Positions 36,470-47,659 of a stretch of 64,000 nt of DNA are shown one piece after another. Source of the DNA: Isoetes taiwanensis (taxonomy: Eukaryota > Streptophyta > Lycopodiopsida > Isoetales > Isoetaceae); the NCBI GenBank assembly GCA_021234155.1, contig JAJEKV010000062.1, positions 7,270,425 to 7,334,424 on the forward strand. Reading direction: 5' to 3'. The notes under the pieces were generated by a model. It saw only the letters and a program-made list of their open reading frames with translations. It ran no database searches and was not told where the DNA came from. How positions within the stretch are numbered: the first letter of the stretch is position 1; every line of letters starts with the position of its first letter. The position numbers and the translations under genes were made by a program.

Positions 36470-36660
36470 TTTTAATGTGTGCCACGTGTCAACTTTTGAT
36501 TGTTAGAAAACATATTAGATACAATACTTTATTTTTCCTATGTGTAATAATAATGCTTTTTTATTTTTAAAGTATGCCACGTGTCCATAATTGATTAGCT
36601 AGAATAATGTTTTTTTATTTAAAAAGTGTGCCACGTGTTAATATCTCATTAGTTAAACAA
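36470..36660 (+). repeat. Three short repeats with G-box core GCCACGTGT
   Basis: TGTGCCACGTGTCAAC, TATGCCACGTGTCC and TGTGCCACGTGTTAA occur at about 36,478, 36,574 and 36,628, each followed by an AT-rich stretch with GATTAG or CATTAG. CACGTG is the plant G-box, but tandem duplication alone explains its recurrence here. Confidence 0.55.
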
Positions 36661-37234
36661 CCACATTACAAATTCACGTTTTTTCTACGTGTTATAAAAT
36701 TTACGTTTTACATGTCCTTATTTTAGGAAAACAATAGCTAGATTCGAATAACACATGTAGTGTTTTGTAAATTAAAAAAAGTCCATGCGTGATTTGTTTA
36801 ATTTTGCAAAAACAACACTTGAAACGACGTGTCTATATCGAGAAAAAGCACACTTGAAAACATCATTTTTCTATTTCCTACGTGTTCTTTTCCTTGTATT
36901 CCTTTATTTCTAGTGTTGTAATTTAGTTTTTCAGTGTAGTAAAATTAAAACCTATGCATGCTATTTTAAAGCTAAACAACACGTGGTTTTACAAAAAACA
37001 GTGAAGGAAAAAAGTACACGTTGACAAAAATTCACAAAAACTATATCAATTTTTTCTACGCGTAGATTTTTTTGCCAAAAGACCACCGTGGGAAATTTTT
37101 GCCAAAAAACCACTGTCTCTTTGTGCAAATCCGGATAAACGGGCCACGTGGACTTTTGGGGCCATTTTGCTGTTGTTTTTGGCATAAAACAACACTTCCG
37201 TACAACTAAAAAACAACTGTGGACCAAAAATTGG

Positions 37235-37690
37235 GGTCAGTGTGTGGGGGGTGGTGGAGTGGTGTGTGGTGGTGGGGGGGTGGTGGTGGTGGAGTGGTGT
37301 GTGTGTGGTGGTGGGGCGTGGTGGTGGTGGTGTGTGTAGTGGTGTGTGGTGGAGTGGTGTGTGGTGTGGTGGTGGTGGTGTGTGTGTGGTGTGTGGTGGT
37401 ATGATGTGGTGTGGTGGAGTGTGGTGGTGGGGTGTGGTGGTGGTGGTGGTGGTGTGTGTGTGGAGTGTGGTGGTGGTGGAGTGTGGTGGGGGGTGTAGTG
37501 GTGGTGGTGTGGTGTGGTGTGGTGTTGTGGATTGTGGTGTGATGTGGTGTGGTGGAGTGTGGTGGTGGTGGTGGAGGGGTGTGGCGTGGGATGTGGTGGG
37601 ATGTGTGTGCATGTGGTGGTAATGTGGTGGTCGCAAAGATGTGGTGGTAGTCTATGGTGGTGGGATAGATGATGGGGTGTGGTGGGGTGA
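37235..37690 (+). repeat. TGG-rich block, ~450 bp, strand-asymmetric
   Basis: Almost entirely G and T on the plus strand with GGTGGTGG, GTGTGTGG and GTGGAGTG words and very few C. The minus-strand His/Thr/Pro-rich ORFs of 120-196 residues are translations of this block. Runs of GG spaced by T could fold as G-quadruplex. The left edge GGACCAAAAATTGGGGTCAG (37,219-37,238) is shared with the smaller block at 27,540. A CACACCACACC run follows at 37,767-37,803. Confidence 0.9.
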
Positions 37691-38021
37691 GGGGGGAGAA
37701 TAAATAAAATTGAATCCACACATATCATACATTAACATGCACACACCCACATGACACCATGGACATAATGCAACCCACACCACACCACACCACACCACAC
37801 CATCATGACACCACACATCATATCACATCACTTTTATCCTATTTCGTCTGACGTAAAAAATCTGCCTAGCCTGCTCTCATAAACACTTCTGAAATTCGTA
37901 CACCCTGATAATAATTACATTCCTCTTCTAATCATTAGAAAAGGATCTAGGTCCTAAATCTTGTTCCTACGTCTGATTTTGGGCGTTTCATTCCCAATTC
38001 GAACAAGTTCATTCCGGCAAC

Positions 38022-38228
38022 ATGGTAGGAGGGATGTTCAGAGATCACTACGGCTATTGTAGGGTGAGCGAGGAGGGCATTCGGCACATGTTAAACAGGG
38101 CTCGTGATCAATCTCTGAAGGTGGATATGCCTAAATCCACCTTCTTTGCTGATTTCGAATCCAACCTAAAGGCATACAACAGACTGGATGCTGGGCCTTC
38201 ACAATGGCTATGCTTGGAGTCAGATTGA
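38022..38228 (+). CDS. Small unknown ORF
   Basis: A 68-residue ORF, protein-like in composition (FRDHYGYCRVSEEGIRHMLN), placed just before the tandem repeat. I recognise no domain. It may be an exon fragment or a transposon remnant. Confidence 0.2.
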   Translation: MVGGMFRDHYGYCRVSEEGIRHMLNRARDQSLKVDMPKSTFFADFESNLKAYNRLDAGPSQWLCLESD

Positions 38229-40235
38229 CAAGAAGAGAATTAAGGCAAGACTTGAATCTCAAATGTGCATGCCATATGCGACACCATTCCATATATCATA
38301 CTATTCTGGTGCTCTTATAGATGCAAGGCATCATAAAGCTGAGATTTTTTATGTTGTGCCACACCTCTAGGATCTATGTTTTTAGAAGCAAGGGCATTGC
38401 GAATGCAAGTCAATTTGTCAAGCGTCAAACAAGAATATTGTGGCATGCAGTTGAAGCATGCATCCATCCAGCTGACCTCAGTAGTTGCTAGGGTCTGCAA
38501 AAAGTAGGTAGACACTAAAGAAATCATTTCCAATCGTCTGCATAAACTTATTATGGCTTGCATTATATATTTTGCACCAACCATAGCTTGGATGTACACA
38601 CACACACACACATCTTGAAGAACAGCTAATCAAAAAATAACTGCAACCATTTGCTATGGAGTTAACATTCCATACAAGGATTTGCAAATGAAAATATTCA
38701 GGAGCATGCATTGTGAAATTCCACACCCTTGGCTGTGCATAAACAGTATACTATGAGTTCAAAACCAGGTCTATAGCTACAGACTATATCTTTTCATATG
38801 AAGATCATTTATAGGACAAAAAACCCAGACCCATATCGCACTGTTTTAAAGCTGATAGAGAGTAGCTTGGACCACTTCAACAAACCTGTTCTATAGATCC
38901 TGGCTGATAGCCACCTGTCCATAGAGCATTCTGGATGTCATTGGATATCTCACAAGGCCCACTGTTGCTATCACAACAACTTCTAAGTTCATGGACAACA
39001 TATGCAAAAAGCCTGTTCAAATCCTTTATCAATCAAATTTGCAACATCAGGAAAAAAGTTTGGAACAACAATACAGAACCTTGTTATTCATAAGTAAGCT
39101 TTCGTGAAAAACAATTTAGGCAAGACTTGAATCTCAAATGTGCAAGCCATATGCGACACTATTCCATATATCATACTATGCTAGTGCTCTTGCAGATGCA
39201 AGGCATCATAAATCTGGGATTTTTTATGTTGTGCCACACCTCTAGGATCTACGCCTTTAAAAGCAAGGACATTGCAAATGCAAGTCAATTTGCCAAGCTC
39301 CAGCCATGAATATTTTGGCATGCAGTTGAAGCATGCATCCATCCAGCTGACCTCAGTAGTTGCTAGGGTCAGCAAAAAGTAGGTGGACACTAAAGAAATC
39401 ATTTTCTATTGTCTGCATAAACTTATTATGGCTTGCATTATATACTTTGCACCAATCATAGCTTGGATGTGCACACACACATCATGAAGGACATCTAATC
39501 GAAAAATAACTACAACCATTTGCTATGGAGTTAACATTCCATACAAAGATTTGCAAATGAAAATATTCTGGGCCATGCATTGTGAAATTCCACACCCTTG
39601 GCTATGCATACACAGTATACCCTTGGATATGCCCCATATAGCATTGTTGGAAAGCTGATAGAAAGTAGCTTGGACCACTTCAATAAACCTGTTTTGCAGA
39701 TCCGCCACCTGCCCATAGAGCATTCTGGATGTCATTGGATATCTCACCAGGACCACTGTTGCTGTCACAACAACTTCTAACTTCACGAGCAGCATAGGCA
39801 AAAAGCCTGGTCGAATCCCTTATCAATCAAATTTGCAACAACAGGAAAAATGTTTGGAACAACAATACAGAACCTTTGTATTATTCATGTGTGAGCTTTT
39901 GTGAAAAACAATTTAGGCAAGAGTTGGATCTCCAATGTGCATGCCATATGCTACACCATTCCATATACCATACTATTTTAGTTCTCTTGCAGATGCAAGG
40001 CATCATAAAGCTGGGATCTTTTATGTTGTGCCATACCTCTAGGATCTACGTTTTTAGAAGCAAGGTCATTGCAAATGCAAGTCAATTTGCCAAGCTCCCG
40101 CAATGAATATTATGGCAAGCAGTTGCAGCAGGCATCCATCCAGCTGACCTCATTGCTAGGGTCTGCAAAAATTAGGTGGATACTAAAGAAATTATTTCCA
40201 GTTGTCTGCATAAACTTACTTTGGCTTGCATTATA
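38226..40235 (+). repeat. Tandem repeat, three copies of ~0.8-0.9 kb
   Basis: AGGCATCATAAA occurs at 38,326, 39,201 and 39,998, giving periods of 875 and 797 bp. Each copy carries ATGCGACAC-type, CTCTAGGATCTACG and CAGCTGACCTCA words in order, and the complete first two copies also have GGCTTGCATTATAT and CTTGGATGT. The third copy is cut by the LINE and resumes at 43,606. A CA dinucleotide run is at 38,597-38,614. Short ORFs occur by chance, and no coding frame is kept. Confidence 0.85.
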
Positions 40236-43200
40236 CAGGATACCCGACTTGCCAGGATACCAGCGCTACTCAATCTTCAATGATTGCACAGGAAAGCGGG
40301 GGCATGGGGGAGTTGCCTGCTACTATCGAACGGCCTTGGCACAGTCAATCTCCTTGTTCAAGACAGATAAGCACAACTGGTACTTGTGGGTGCGTGTGCA
40401 AAACTGCAGTAGCAGACCCCTCTTTGTGGCAGCCTGCTACTTTCCACATGCAGAAAGCAACTTCTATCACATCCACTCGGATGTGGATAGGCTGGACCCC
40501 TATGTCGATCTATATGATGACGCATGGCGGCAGAGATAAGCGGTTAGGCGGTGTCATACTCCTTGGAGACTTCAATGCGCGCACCGGGGTAGAACAACCC
40601 ATGAGATTTGATCCCTTGACTGATGATATATTGCAGCTGCGTCCTGCAGAAGGAGCTTGGCCACGGACATCAGATGACAATCAGGTCACGCGCTATGGTA
40701 GACAATTGCTTTTGCTCTGTGGTATCTTTGACCTGGTAATCTGCAATGGATCGGCACGCTGGGTCGGCCCACCCGCAAGAGCACTTGTAGACAGGAAAAC
40801 CAGGGGGGAGGATCTAGTGTGGTGGACTATGTGCTGGTGCCTGAAAGGGGATATGCATGTCGTCAAGCACTTCCGTGGGGAACAACTAATAGGGATGAAG
40901 AGATCGACTCAGACCACTTACCACTTTACTTGAAGTTGGCTTGGCAGGTTGTGCGAACCCCCTGTGCAACAGCTCCTCACATGCCTCAGCTGCGATTGGA
41001 TTATGAACATGCGGGGGCTTATGCCCAGATGCTTATAGATGACCTGGCAGAAATTTTGCAATATCCTACACTAGAGAAACAGACAGGCCGGCTGACTGAT
41101 GTGCTTAGGACTGCGGCGGAGAGATGCTTTGGGATAAGCCGCCCGCGACGGACCTCCAGGAACACAACCTTCCCACGTAATCAATGGTTTGATGCAGAGT
41201 GCAAGGAACACAAACGTTGGCTCCGCCAAGTCACAGACCCTGCTTTACGCCCACATGCAGTCAGACAGTACCGCGTCTTCCTTAAAGCTAAGAAAGCCAG
41301 GTACATTGCAGCGCATCAAAGGGAAATGTTTTATCTCCTGGAACGTCACCCCAGGACCTTCTGGCGAAGGGTTCTTAGAAAGCCAGTACAGCCCACAGGG
41401 AACATCACTCCCAAGCAGTGGAGGCAATACTTGCAACAGCTCAGGGTGCACATACATCATTACCCCTGCAAGAAGGCCCAGTGCTGGAAATCACAGATTC
41501 GGACGTGGAACAAGGCTTACAGCGTCTTGCCAATGGGAAAGCCCCGGACCTAGATGGCATGCAGGCAGAATTGCTTAAGTGGGCAGGGCCGTCCATAATA
41601 CCAGTGCTGACCGCCTTGTTCAACAAGGCATTACAGGATGGCTTCCCACTGCAGTGGACCAATAGCAGAGTTGTTCCCATCTATAAGGCAGGTGACCCGC
41701 ACTGCCCAACCAATTACCGAACAATCATGGTCAGTTCGGTGTTTGCAAAATTGCTTGCTGGGATTCTCGAGCAGCAGTTGACAGGCTGGGCAGAGGCGGG
41801 CCCTCACCCAGGCAGGATTCAGACCCCGACACTCAACCATTGACCACATCTTCACATTGCGAGCTCTGGTTGAAGACAGTAGGAACCGCCGTCAGGATCT
41901 ATATTGTTGCTTCGTGGATTTTGCGAAGGCATTTGACACTGTGCCTCGGGAAAAACTATGGGCAAGATTGCGACAGCTGGGGGTTCCTGTAGATTTGCAG
42001 AATGCAGTGTACAGGCTATATGAAAGATGCTCGGGTCGGTTGCAGCCGACAAGCCAAGCATTTGATTGTAGTATCGGGGTTCGTCAGGGATGCCCTCTCT
42101 CCCCAACATTGTTTGGGCTTTACATTGATCAATTGGAGAGCTGGCTTGCTGATAATGGGGGTGATGGGGCTCACCTTCTCTATCAGATCATCAAGCAATT
42201 AATATATGCTGATGATGTGGACCTCCTAGCTTACACACCAGCAGACATGCAACGACATCTCGATGCCCTGGACACATTTTGTCAAGCGACTGATATGCGC
42301 GTCAACTTGGCCAAGACTAAGGTGGTTTTCATATCATCTTCACGACAGCCGAGGATCCCCTCCTTCAGTTACCGAGGGCAGAATGTGGAAGTAGCATCCA
42401 CATACAAATATTTGGGAGTGGAGTTTCCTTCTACTATGCACTGGGACACATCCATACGGCTACGAGTTACGGCGGCCTGGAAAGCACTATATGCAATGCA
42501 AAACAATAGTCATAGAGCGGAGTTGTATGATTGGACCCATCAGTCACACCTGTTCAAGGTCTTAGTGGAGCCTGTCCTTTTATATGGGGTTGAAGTATGG
42601 GGCCCAGTAGTATCCCTCGCTACTTGGAATGACTTGGAGCAGGTGCAAAAAGCCTTCTTGGTACGAGCACTAGGGGTGAAGTCCACAGTCCCATATCAAA
42701 TTCTACTGCAGAAGACAGGATTCTTGCCTCTTCAGAGGGCGGCTCTTGATCGCCACATTGTCTATTTTCAGAAGGTGGTCAACATGGACGATGCTCGTCT
42801 CCCTAAACTAGCTTATATCGTGGCAATGGGGCCGCAACGCCTCAAGGCCTGCTGGAAGGAAAAAAGAGCTCAATGGATGGCTAGATGGAATGTGCAGGAG
42901 CACAGGTGCATACATGTGCAAACAGAGGCAGATCGCCATAGCTTGAGGCAATATCTTGACGCTTGCTTCATCAGCAAGCTTTGGGATGCCAGCGCCCTTG
43001 AACAGGTCAAGACAGCACACTACCAGCGCCACATAAATCCCACATTGGAACGAGGCCCGCAATGCTACCTGCGCACCCACTTGCCCATGAAAAGACGCAG
43101 ACTCATTGCCTCCATTCGCACAGAGGCACATCATCTTCGAATTGAGACAGGCAGATGGATTGGTGAGCCACGTCAGGATAGGCTCTGTCAATGCTGCCAA

Positions 43201-43401
43201 ATGGGAGTCATTGAGGATGAAACTCATACCTTTCAAACTTGCCCAGCATATGATCAAATCCGGATGCGCTATGCTGAGTTGGTCAGGCCTGGCCAGCCGC
43301 TACATGTGACATTGAGCACGGCATCCGTACGGGTGCTAGGATCATACCTTCAGGAGGTCATGGACATGCGAGATCAGCTATGTCCTCGGGCACGCGCTTG
43401 A
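40236..43401 (+). pseudogene. LINE ORF2: endonuclease and reverse transcriptase
   Basis: ORF2 of L1-type elements nicks target DNA and reverse transcribes the element RNA. Visible parts in order are an endonuclease segment with RGHGGVACYYRTALA, GDFNAR (40,568) and SDHLPL (40,909), which supply catalytic D, N and H. A linker follows, then the reverse transcriptase with FVDFAKAFDTV (41,912), GVRQGCPLSPTLFGLYIDQL (42,077) and the active-site YADD (42,205-42,216). A C-terminal Cys/His cluster CQCCQMG...THTFQTC lies at about 43,186-43,245. The N-terminal part with the catalytic Glu is missing through truncation. Four frameshifts break it, near 40,540, 40,806 (a six-G run), 41,450 and 41,805. The last 514 residues are open from 41,857 to the stop at 43,401. 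There is no RNase H domain. Confidence 0.93.
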
Positions 43402-43458
43402 CATGTACATACACATTTATTTCATGATGATGTATACTTGTACAGTTTGACAACATTC

Positions 43459-43533
43459 TTATTACTGCCACGGTTTTTCCCTCGAAAACCCTTCGGGGCG
43501 AAGGTTTTTTAACCCGGACAGTAATAAGTTTGC
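43459..43533 (+). other. LINE 3' stem-loop and 3' UTR
   Basis: TTATTACTG and CAGTAATAA pair as a perfect 9-bp stem around CCCTCGAAAACCCTTCGGGG and GCGAAGG-type inner complementarity. The same structure is present in the 3' regions at 52,208-52,300 and 54,258-54,330. Stringent LINEs use such a structure for template recognition by their own reverse transcriptase, so that is the likely role. Confidence 0.75.
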
Positions 43534-43605
43534 TGCGTTCCTTCTGGGTCCCATAGGCCGATTGGTCTCAGTGGACGATAAAAAACTATTCTTATTCTTA
43601 TTCTT

Positions 43606-44060
43606 ATTATATATTTTGGACAAGTTATAGCTTGGATATGCGCATACACATCATGAAGGATGTGCCCTTGATATATAATAATGGCTAGTGACTATTGAGC
43701 TGTATAAAAATTGTAAAAAGAATTGAATGCTAACCACAACCATATGCCTCCTGCAAGATCAACCACTACAATCTTCAGATCACATCAATCCCTATAGTAA
43801 AAAATAGGATTGGTTCTCAAAGCTATCAAAGAATCCTAAACCTCTAGTCGGGAGGAGTAAGTACCCACAAGATATAACAACACATAAAGTGCACTTAATA
43901 TTATGTGCCTCACTACACATGCACGTGCACCAAGACTCATAACTCTCATTCCATGGACTTCAAAATGTACATATGCAGGTGGATATGCAAGTATTGCTTC
44001 TTGAAAACATGTAAGAATATAGTTAAATGAGGAAATGAAATACATGCCTTATAACTTGTC
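43606..44060 (+). repeat. Remainder of third tandem-repeat copy, then unique sequence
   Basis: TATATTTTGGACAAGTTATA continues the repeat interrupted at 40,235, matching the earlier copies through CATCATGAAGGA at about 43,650. It then diverges. No gene is seen up to 44,060. Confidence 0.6.
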
Positions 44061-44065
44061 TTAAA

Positions 44066-44849
44066 TCAACATATAGCAACCTTGGTCAAGCTCAAACATG
44101 CGATGACACTTCTTGCATCTTTTCCATTCTTTGTGCTGAGCCAAGTTGTAGAGCATAGCATCCTCTGCATTCTTGTGACTGGGTGACAACTGTTGAGAAT
44201 CTTTGCATGACATATTTGCATGCCAAGGTACTCGACAATCAACACAAAAAGGCCTTGCACATTGGTTGGCGAGGGTTGCTTGAGGAGCTCAATAATTTAC
44301 AAAGATCAAGGAAACGGCAATCCCTTAGTGCTGAGCATTTTGGAAATGGACAGTAGAACCTTTCTCATTTTGGTATGCTTGTCTCTGCAAGATGGTTCAC
44401 AAGAGTGGCAAAGTATTTACTGGAAAGAGCCACCTTACATTGAGCAGTTAACAAAGTATTTGGGCATCCAACATGGAGACAAGGAATAGGACCTTGGTTA
44501 TTACTAATCTTGACCTCTCCATGTCTTGCAACACAATCTAAGCAGGATTTGTGGAAACACCTCTCCAACACATACATCTCACTACTAAACTTGTCTTCTA
44601 AGCAAATAGAGCAGTTATCAATAGCCAACTTGAAAAAATGTGCATGAATTGCATCTCTTGCAAGTCGCTCCACCTTGTGGATGCGACCCAAATGAGTAGC
44701 AGATCTTGCAACTTTGACCTTCGAATTTTTGCAGCTTGTCTATGTGGCTGGCGGATTGATTCCATGTACTTCTGGACCTTCCTTATGGTCCAATATCCTT
44801 TCGCTTGTATGATGAGAAAAGTGAGACAAAATAATTCCATGAAAAGCAT
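44066..44849 (-). pseudogene. RBR-type E3 ubiquitin ligase core (RING1-IBR), broken
   Basis: RBR ligases pass ubiquitin from an E2 to a substrate through a RING1-IBR-RING2 module. The minus strand shows CSICLEDKFSSEMYVLERCF followed by HKSCLDC (RING1), then PIPCLHVGCPNTLL. After an in-frame TGA at about 44,367 comes ERFYCPFPKCSALRDC (IBR start). After a frame change, CARPFCVDCRVPWHANMSCK (IBR end) is followed by KRCKKCHRMFELDQGCYML (RING2 start). The RING2 remainder with the catalytic Cys is not found. A possible splice donor follows GGTTGCTATAT. A stop plus a frameshift within the core make a pseudogene more likely than an intron-split gene. Confidence 0.8.
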
Positions 44850-44957
44850 CTAGCAACAAAAAAGAAGCCACACAAAAAATCAATGTAGCTTATAAGAAGG
44901 CAGAGGTAGTAGATGGATGAATGACACACCCATTCTTTCCCATCGAATTCTTGTCGG

Positions 44958-45516
44958 TTAGCAAGGATTCGATGTTAGGTGGACAACCTCTGTCATCATA
45001 TGCATTGGCAAGGTGGCTGAACTCCAGTTCTTATGCGATGGGAGCATCGTATACGAGCAGGGGACGTCAGACTTTCGATTAATCCAAGCTGTATTCCATG
45101 CAATAGCCTTATCTTTTAGATCCTCTCCCAGGTGAGGACTCGCTAAATTTGCTACCGCATGAACCATATTTTCATTCGTGCTAGATACATTACCATCTAT
45201 CCAGGCATACCTTTCAGAATAAACCTTTCCAGGCTCTAGCTCTATTGTTCGAGGCCCAAAATCCCTCTCAGCGTCTTTCATGAGAAGCTAAGTGGAAGTC
45301 TAGCCACCCTTCTTCAGTAATAGTAATCAACTCTAACTCATAAGGAATGGCAGCACAAATTCGCGCACAAAGCCAGTTCATCAAGGAGGCTCTTAAGGAA
45401 GACCACGGTTGTTGTGATCTTGATCTTTTCCTCTGCATCACAGTAGAGGACTCGGTTTCTGGGTTGATATAGGGCTCTGCTTCTAGCCTAAGTCCTTCTA
45501 ACTCTTGTGGATTCAT
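44958..45516 (-). pseudogene. Upstream ORFs, probably 5' part of the RBR gene
   Basis: Two frames lie just upstream in the same direction. The first, 45,268-45,516, opens on a true ATG with MNPQELEGLRLEAEPYINPE. The second, 44,958-45,281, contains RTIELEPGKVYSERYAWIDG. Plant RBR proteins often have an RNase-H-like region before RING1, but I cannot match these residues to it. Orientation, spacing and protein-like composition suggest the same gene. Frame changes suggest decay or unrecognised introns. Confidence 0.35.
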
Positions 45517-45519
45517 GGC

Positions 45520-47050
45520 AATTTTAAAGGAAACTGTCTAGCTAATGGAACGTCAACAGTAACAAAACAATACCTAAAAGTTGGCAAAAAAAAAAAAAAG
45601 CCTCCACTTTAGTAAGTGTCGAAATCATAAATTAATTCACTAAGATTCAAGTAAACTACTAAGTTTCAAGTTCGACAATTGTAGAAAACCTAGAAATGTT
45701 TGCTCTCTTTGACAGCTTTGAGTTATGATTTGACCCAACTACTGGCTCCACAAGGAAGCTCCCTCATATTGGCAGACTCAACTCAACATATTGCACTTGA
45801 CCAGATCAAGCTTTTTCCAAAAGACAAGACCAAACATATACTTAATAAAATATACGTCATTCCCTATATTAGTGCTGGACTTTCGTCGACAACACCATCA
45901 GAAACTAGGGTATATCTTATTAAGATATCCTCATAGCCTTTCGTGAGAGTACAACACCCACTTTTCGAAACCGCATGACTCAAGCCAAGAACGACGCCAG
46001 GAGAGGGCTATACACCTCAATGAAAGATGGACCCGAGCTATCCTCGACATCGACAATGACACCCACCCTCGACATGACACGATTCAACCGTGGCACACTA
46101 GGCGAGGGTTACTACCTAAGCCTAGGACTCGCCGAAACACTAACACTAGATCTCTCTTCAACTCCCTAACATTATTAATATTATCGGTCAAGAGGGCCGG
46201 CAACAAGAGTTCCATTTTCTATTTCTTTCTTTTTATTTTTATAATTTTGCTTAAAATTAAGCATGGCTTCGTCCATAAAACAAGAAGCTCACCATCGTCA
46301 CGCCCCTTAATGGAGGGGGGCAATAGGCGGGGGCCTAACCATTGACTCCACCTAGACTTAAAACAAGAAACAACAAACAAAATCTAACTAATTTTGGCCT
46401 AAAAACTAAGAAAACATAAGAAAAAACAAAAAAGGGCATCGTTTTGGGGCAAGGTGCAGAAGATTTACCTCTTTCTGCGCAAAAAACTCGAAACAATGTC
46501 GAATTTATTAAAAAAAAAAACTTCACGTAAGCGAAATAACTGTTTCGCTTATGCGACGCGTACACAAACAGTTATTTTGCTTACGCAAAAGAATAAAATT
46601 GATTCGCTTACGGAAGTTAACATTTTGCTTACGGAGGGTAAAAAATACGAGAAATACATATTTTACCTCAAAATACGTTGGACTTTATACATGCAGAAAA
46701 ATAATTCTGTACATACAGAACCTATCCCTGGTAGCTTTAGACATTTGATTTCAAAGAATTGAAGTGCAACAAGCACGAAACAATATTTATTGCAATGGAA
46801 TTTGAGATCAGTAAATTGTATGAATGCTTAGAATTGAATTGCTGAGGATCAAATATTAAGATAAGAAATACTTGAATACCGTAAATCAGCAAGGCGGATG
46901 CAAGAATTAGTGGGACTTCAAGGACTTGCACAACCTTGAAGACCAAGAAACAGGGGAAAATGGCACCCCAAAGTTTCGGTGAGGGAATGCTTTCGGGGAG
47001 TTTTTTCAGGCGACATAATTTTAGGGGGATGGTTAAGTTAGTGGGTAATG
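45520..47050. other. No gene seen; small hairpin with GCTTACG repeats
   Basis: CGTAAGCGAAATAACTGTTT followed by CGCTTATGCG (46,526-46,555) forms a hairpin. The words TTCGCTTACG and TTTTGCTTACG recur to about 46,635 at roughly 30-bp spacing. ORFs at 45,700, 45,975 and 46,454 show no domains. Confidence 0.4.
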
Positions 47051-47055
47051 AAAAT

Positions 47056-47077
47056 GCCCCTAACAGCTGTTAGGGGC
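47056..47077. other. Perfect 22-bp palindrome
   Basis: The core CCCCTAACAGCTGTTAGGGG with flanking G and C is fully self-complementary over 22 bases. The CCCCTAAC word also forms part of the terminal repeats of the MITE at 55,329-55,529, so this could be two abutting inverted ends of a related element. No binding protein is implied. Confidence 0.8.
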
Positions 47078-47278
47078 GAAAGTCTACTAATGCAGATTGT
47101 ATGGTGACGTGGCCAACGATATACATATTTATACCATATATTTTAGGGGAACATCACAATATCCCTCCTTGCTTAATTTTATCCTCATCATTGTGTAATA
47201 TGAAAACAACTTGCATCAACATTATGCAACAATAAGAATATTTAAGTTAACACTTAGAAGTTATCATCTTAACATATA

Positions 47279-47306
47279 CTAGTTATAGTGCCCGGCGTTG
47301 CCGGGC
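47279..47306 (-). mobile_element. Helitron 3' terminus
   Basis: On the minus strand GCCCGGCAACGCCGGGC (7-bp stem, AAC loop) is followed by ACTATAA and then CTAG before T, the hairpin plus CTRR ending of Helitrons, which transpose by rolling-circle replication and insert between A and T. The element body would extend to the right. Its 5' TC end and any Rep/helicase gene are not identified, so it is a terminus of a non-autonomous or decayed element. Confidence 0.75.
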
Positions 47307-47629
47307 CTAGTATCAATTTGAAAGGTGGTTGCTTAATGCTCAAAAACGTGTTGGAGCATGAGAGCCTGCATTTGAAGATTGTAAGAGCAACAATGGAGTA
47401 CAAAGTTTGCATTCTTGCCACATGTATTTCATACAACAATTTGGGCATTCCACTGCAACTATTGGCATTACAGGGCTTAGCAAGAATCTTCTATGTTGAG
47501 GGGTAAAGTTACAAAATACAGATGGCCAACAAAATCAATCATAAGAATTTCGTTATGTGAAACATTTTCCACCATCAAACTTATGCACTTAGCATGCTTA
47601 TTGAACAAAGTTCAGTAATCATAGTTAAT

Positions 47630-47646
47630 GCCCGGCTTTGCCGGGC
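47630..47646 (-). mobile_element. Second, degenerate Helitron 3' hairpin
   Basis: GCCCGGCAAAGCCGGGC on the minus strand has the same stem as the hairpin at 47,290-47,306, and both are followed to the right by CAATTTGAA(A)GAGGTGG-like sequence. The spacer ATTAA leads to CTATG instead of CTAG, so this end is mutated. The two ends are 340 bp apart and look like tandem copies of one family. Confidence 0.6.
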
Positions 47647-47659
47647 TCACTAACAATTT

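Larger units (their letters stand above)
40236..43605 (+). mobile_element. 5'-truncated L1-type LINE (copy A)
   Basis: The element begins inside the endonuclease domain and ends in a TTCTTA-repeat tail at about 43,589-43,605. It is bounded by ATTATA on both sides (40,230-40,235 and 43,606-43,611). Joining the flanks restores GCATTATATATTTTG, exactly the sequence found in the paralogous repeat copies near 38,558 and 39,435. 5' truncation, a simple-repeat tail and target duplication are the signature of target-primed reverse transcription. Confidence 0.95.

Noticed and set aside
37046-37728. His/Thr/Pro-rich proteins up to 196 residues
   Set aside because: Translation of a TGG/CCA simple-repeat block in several frames.
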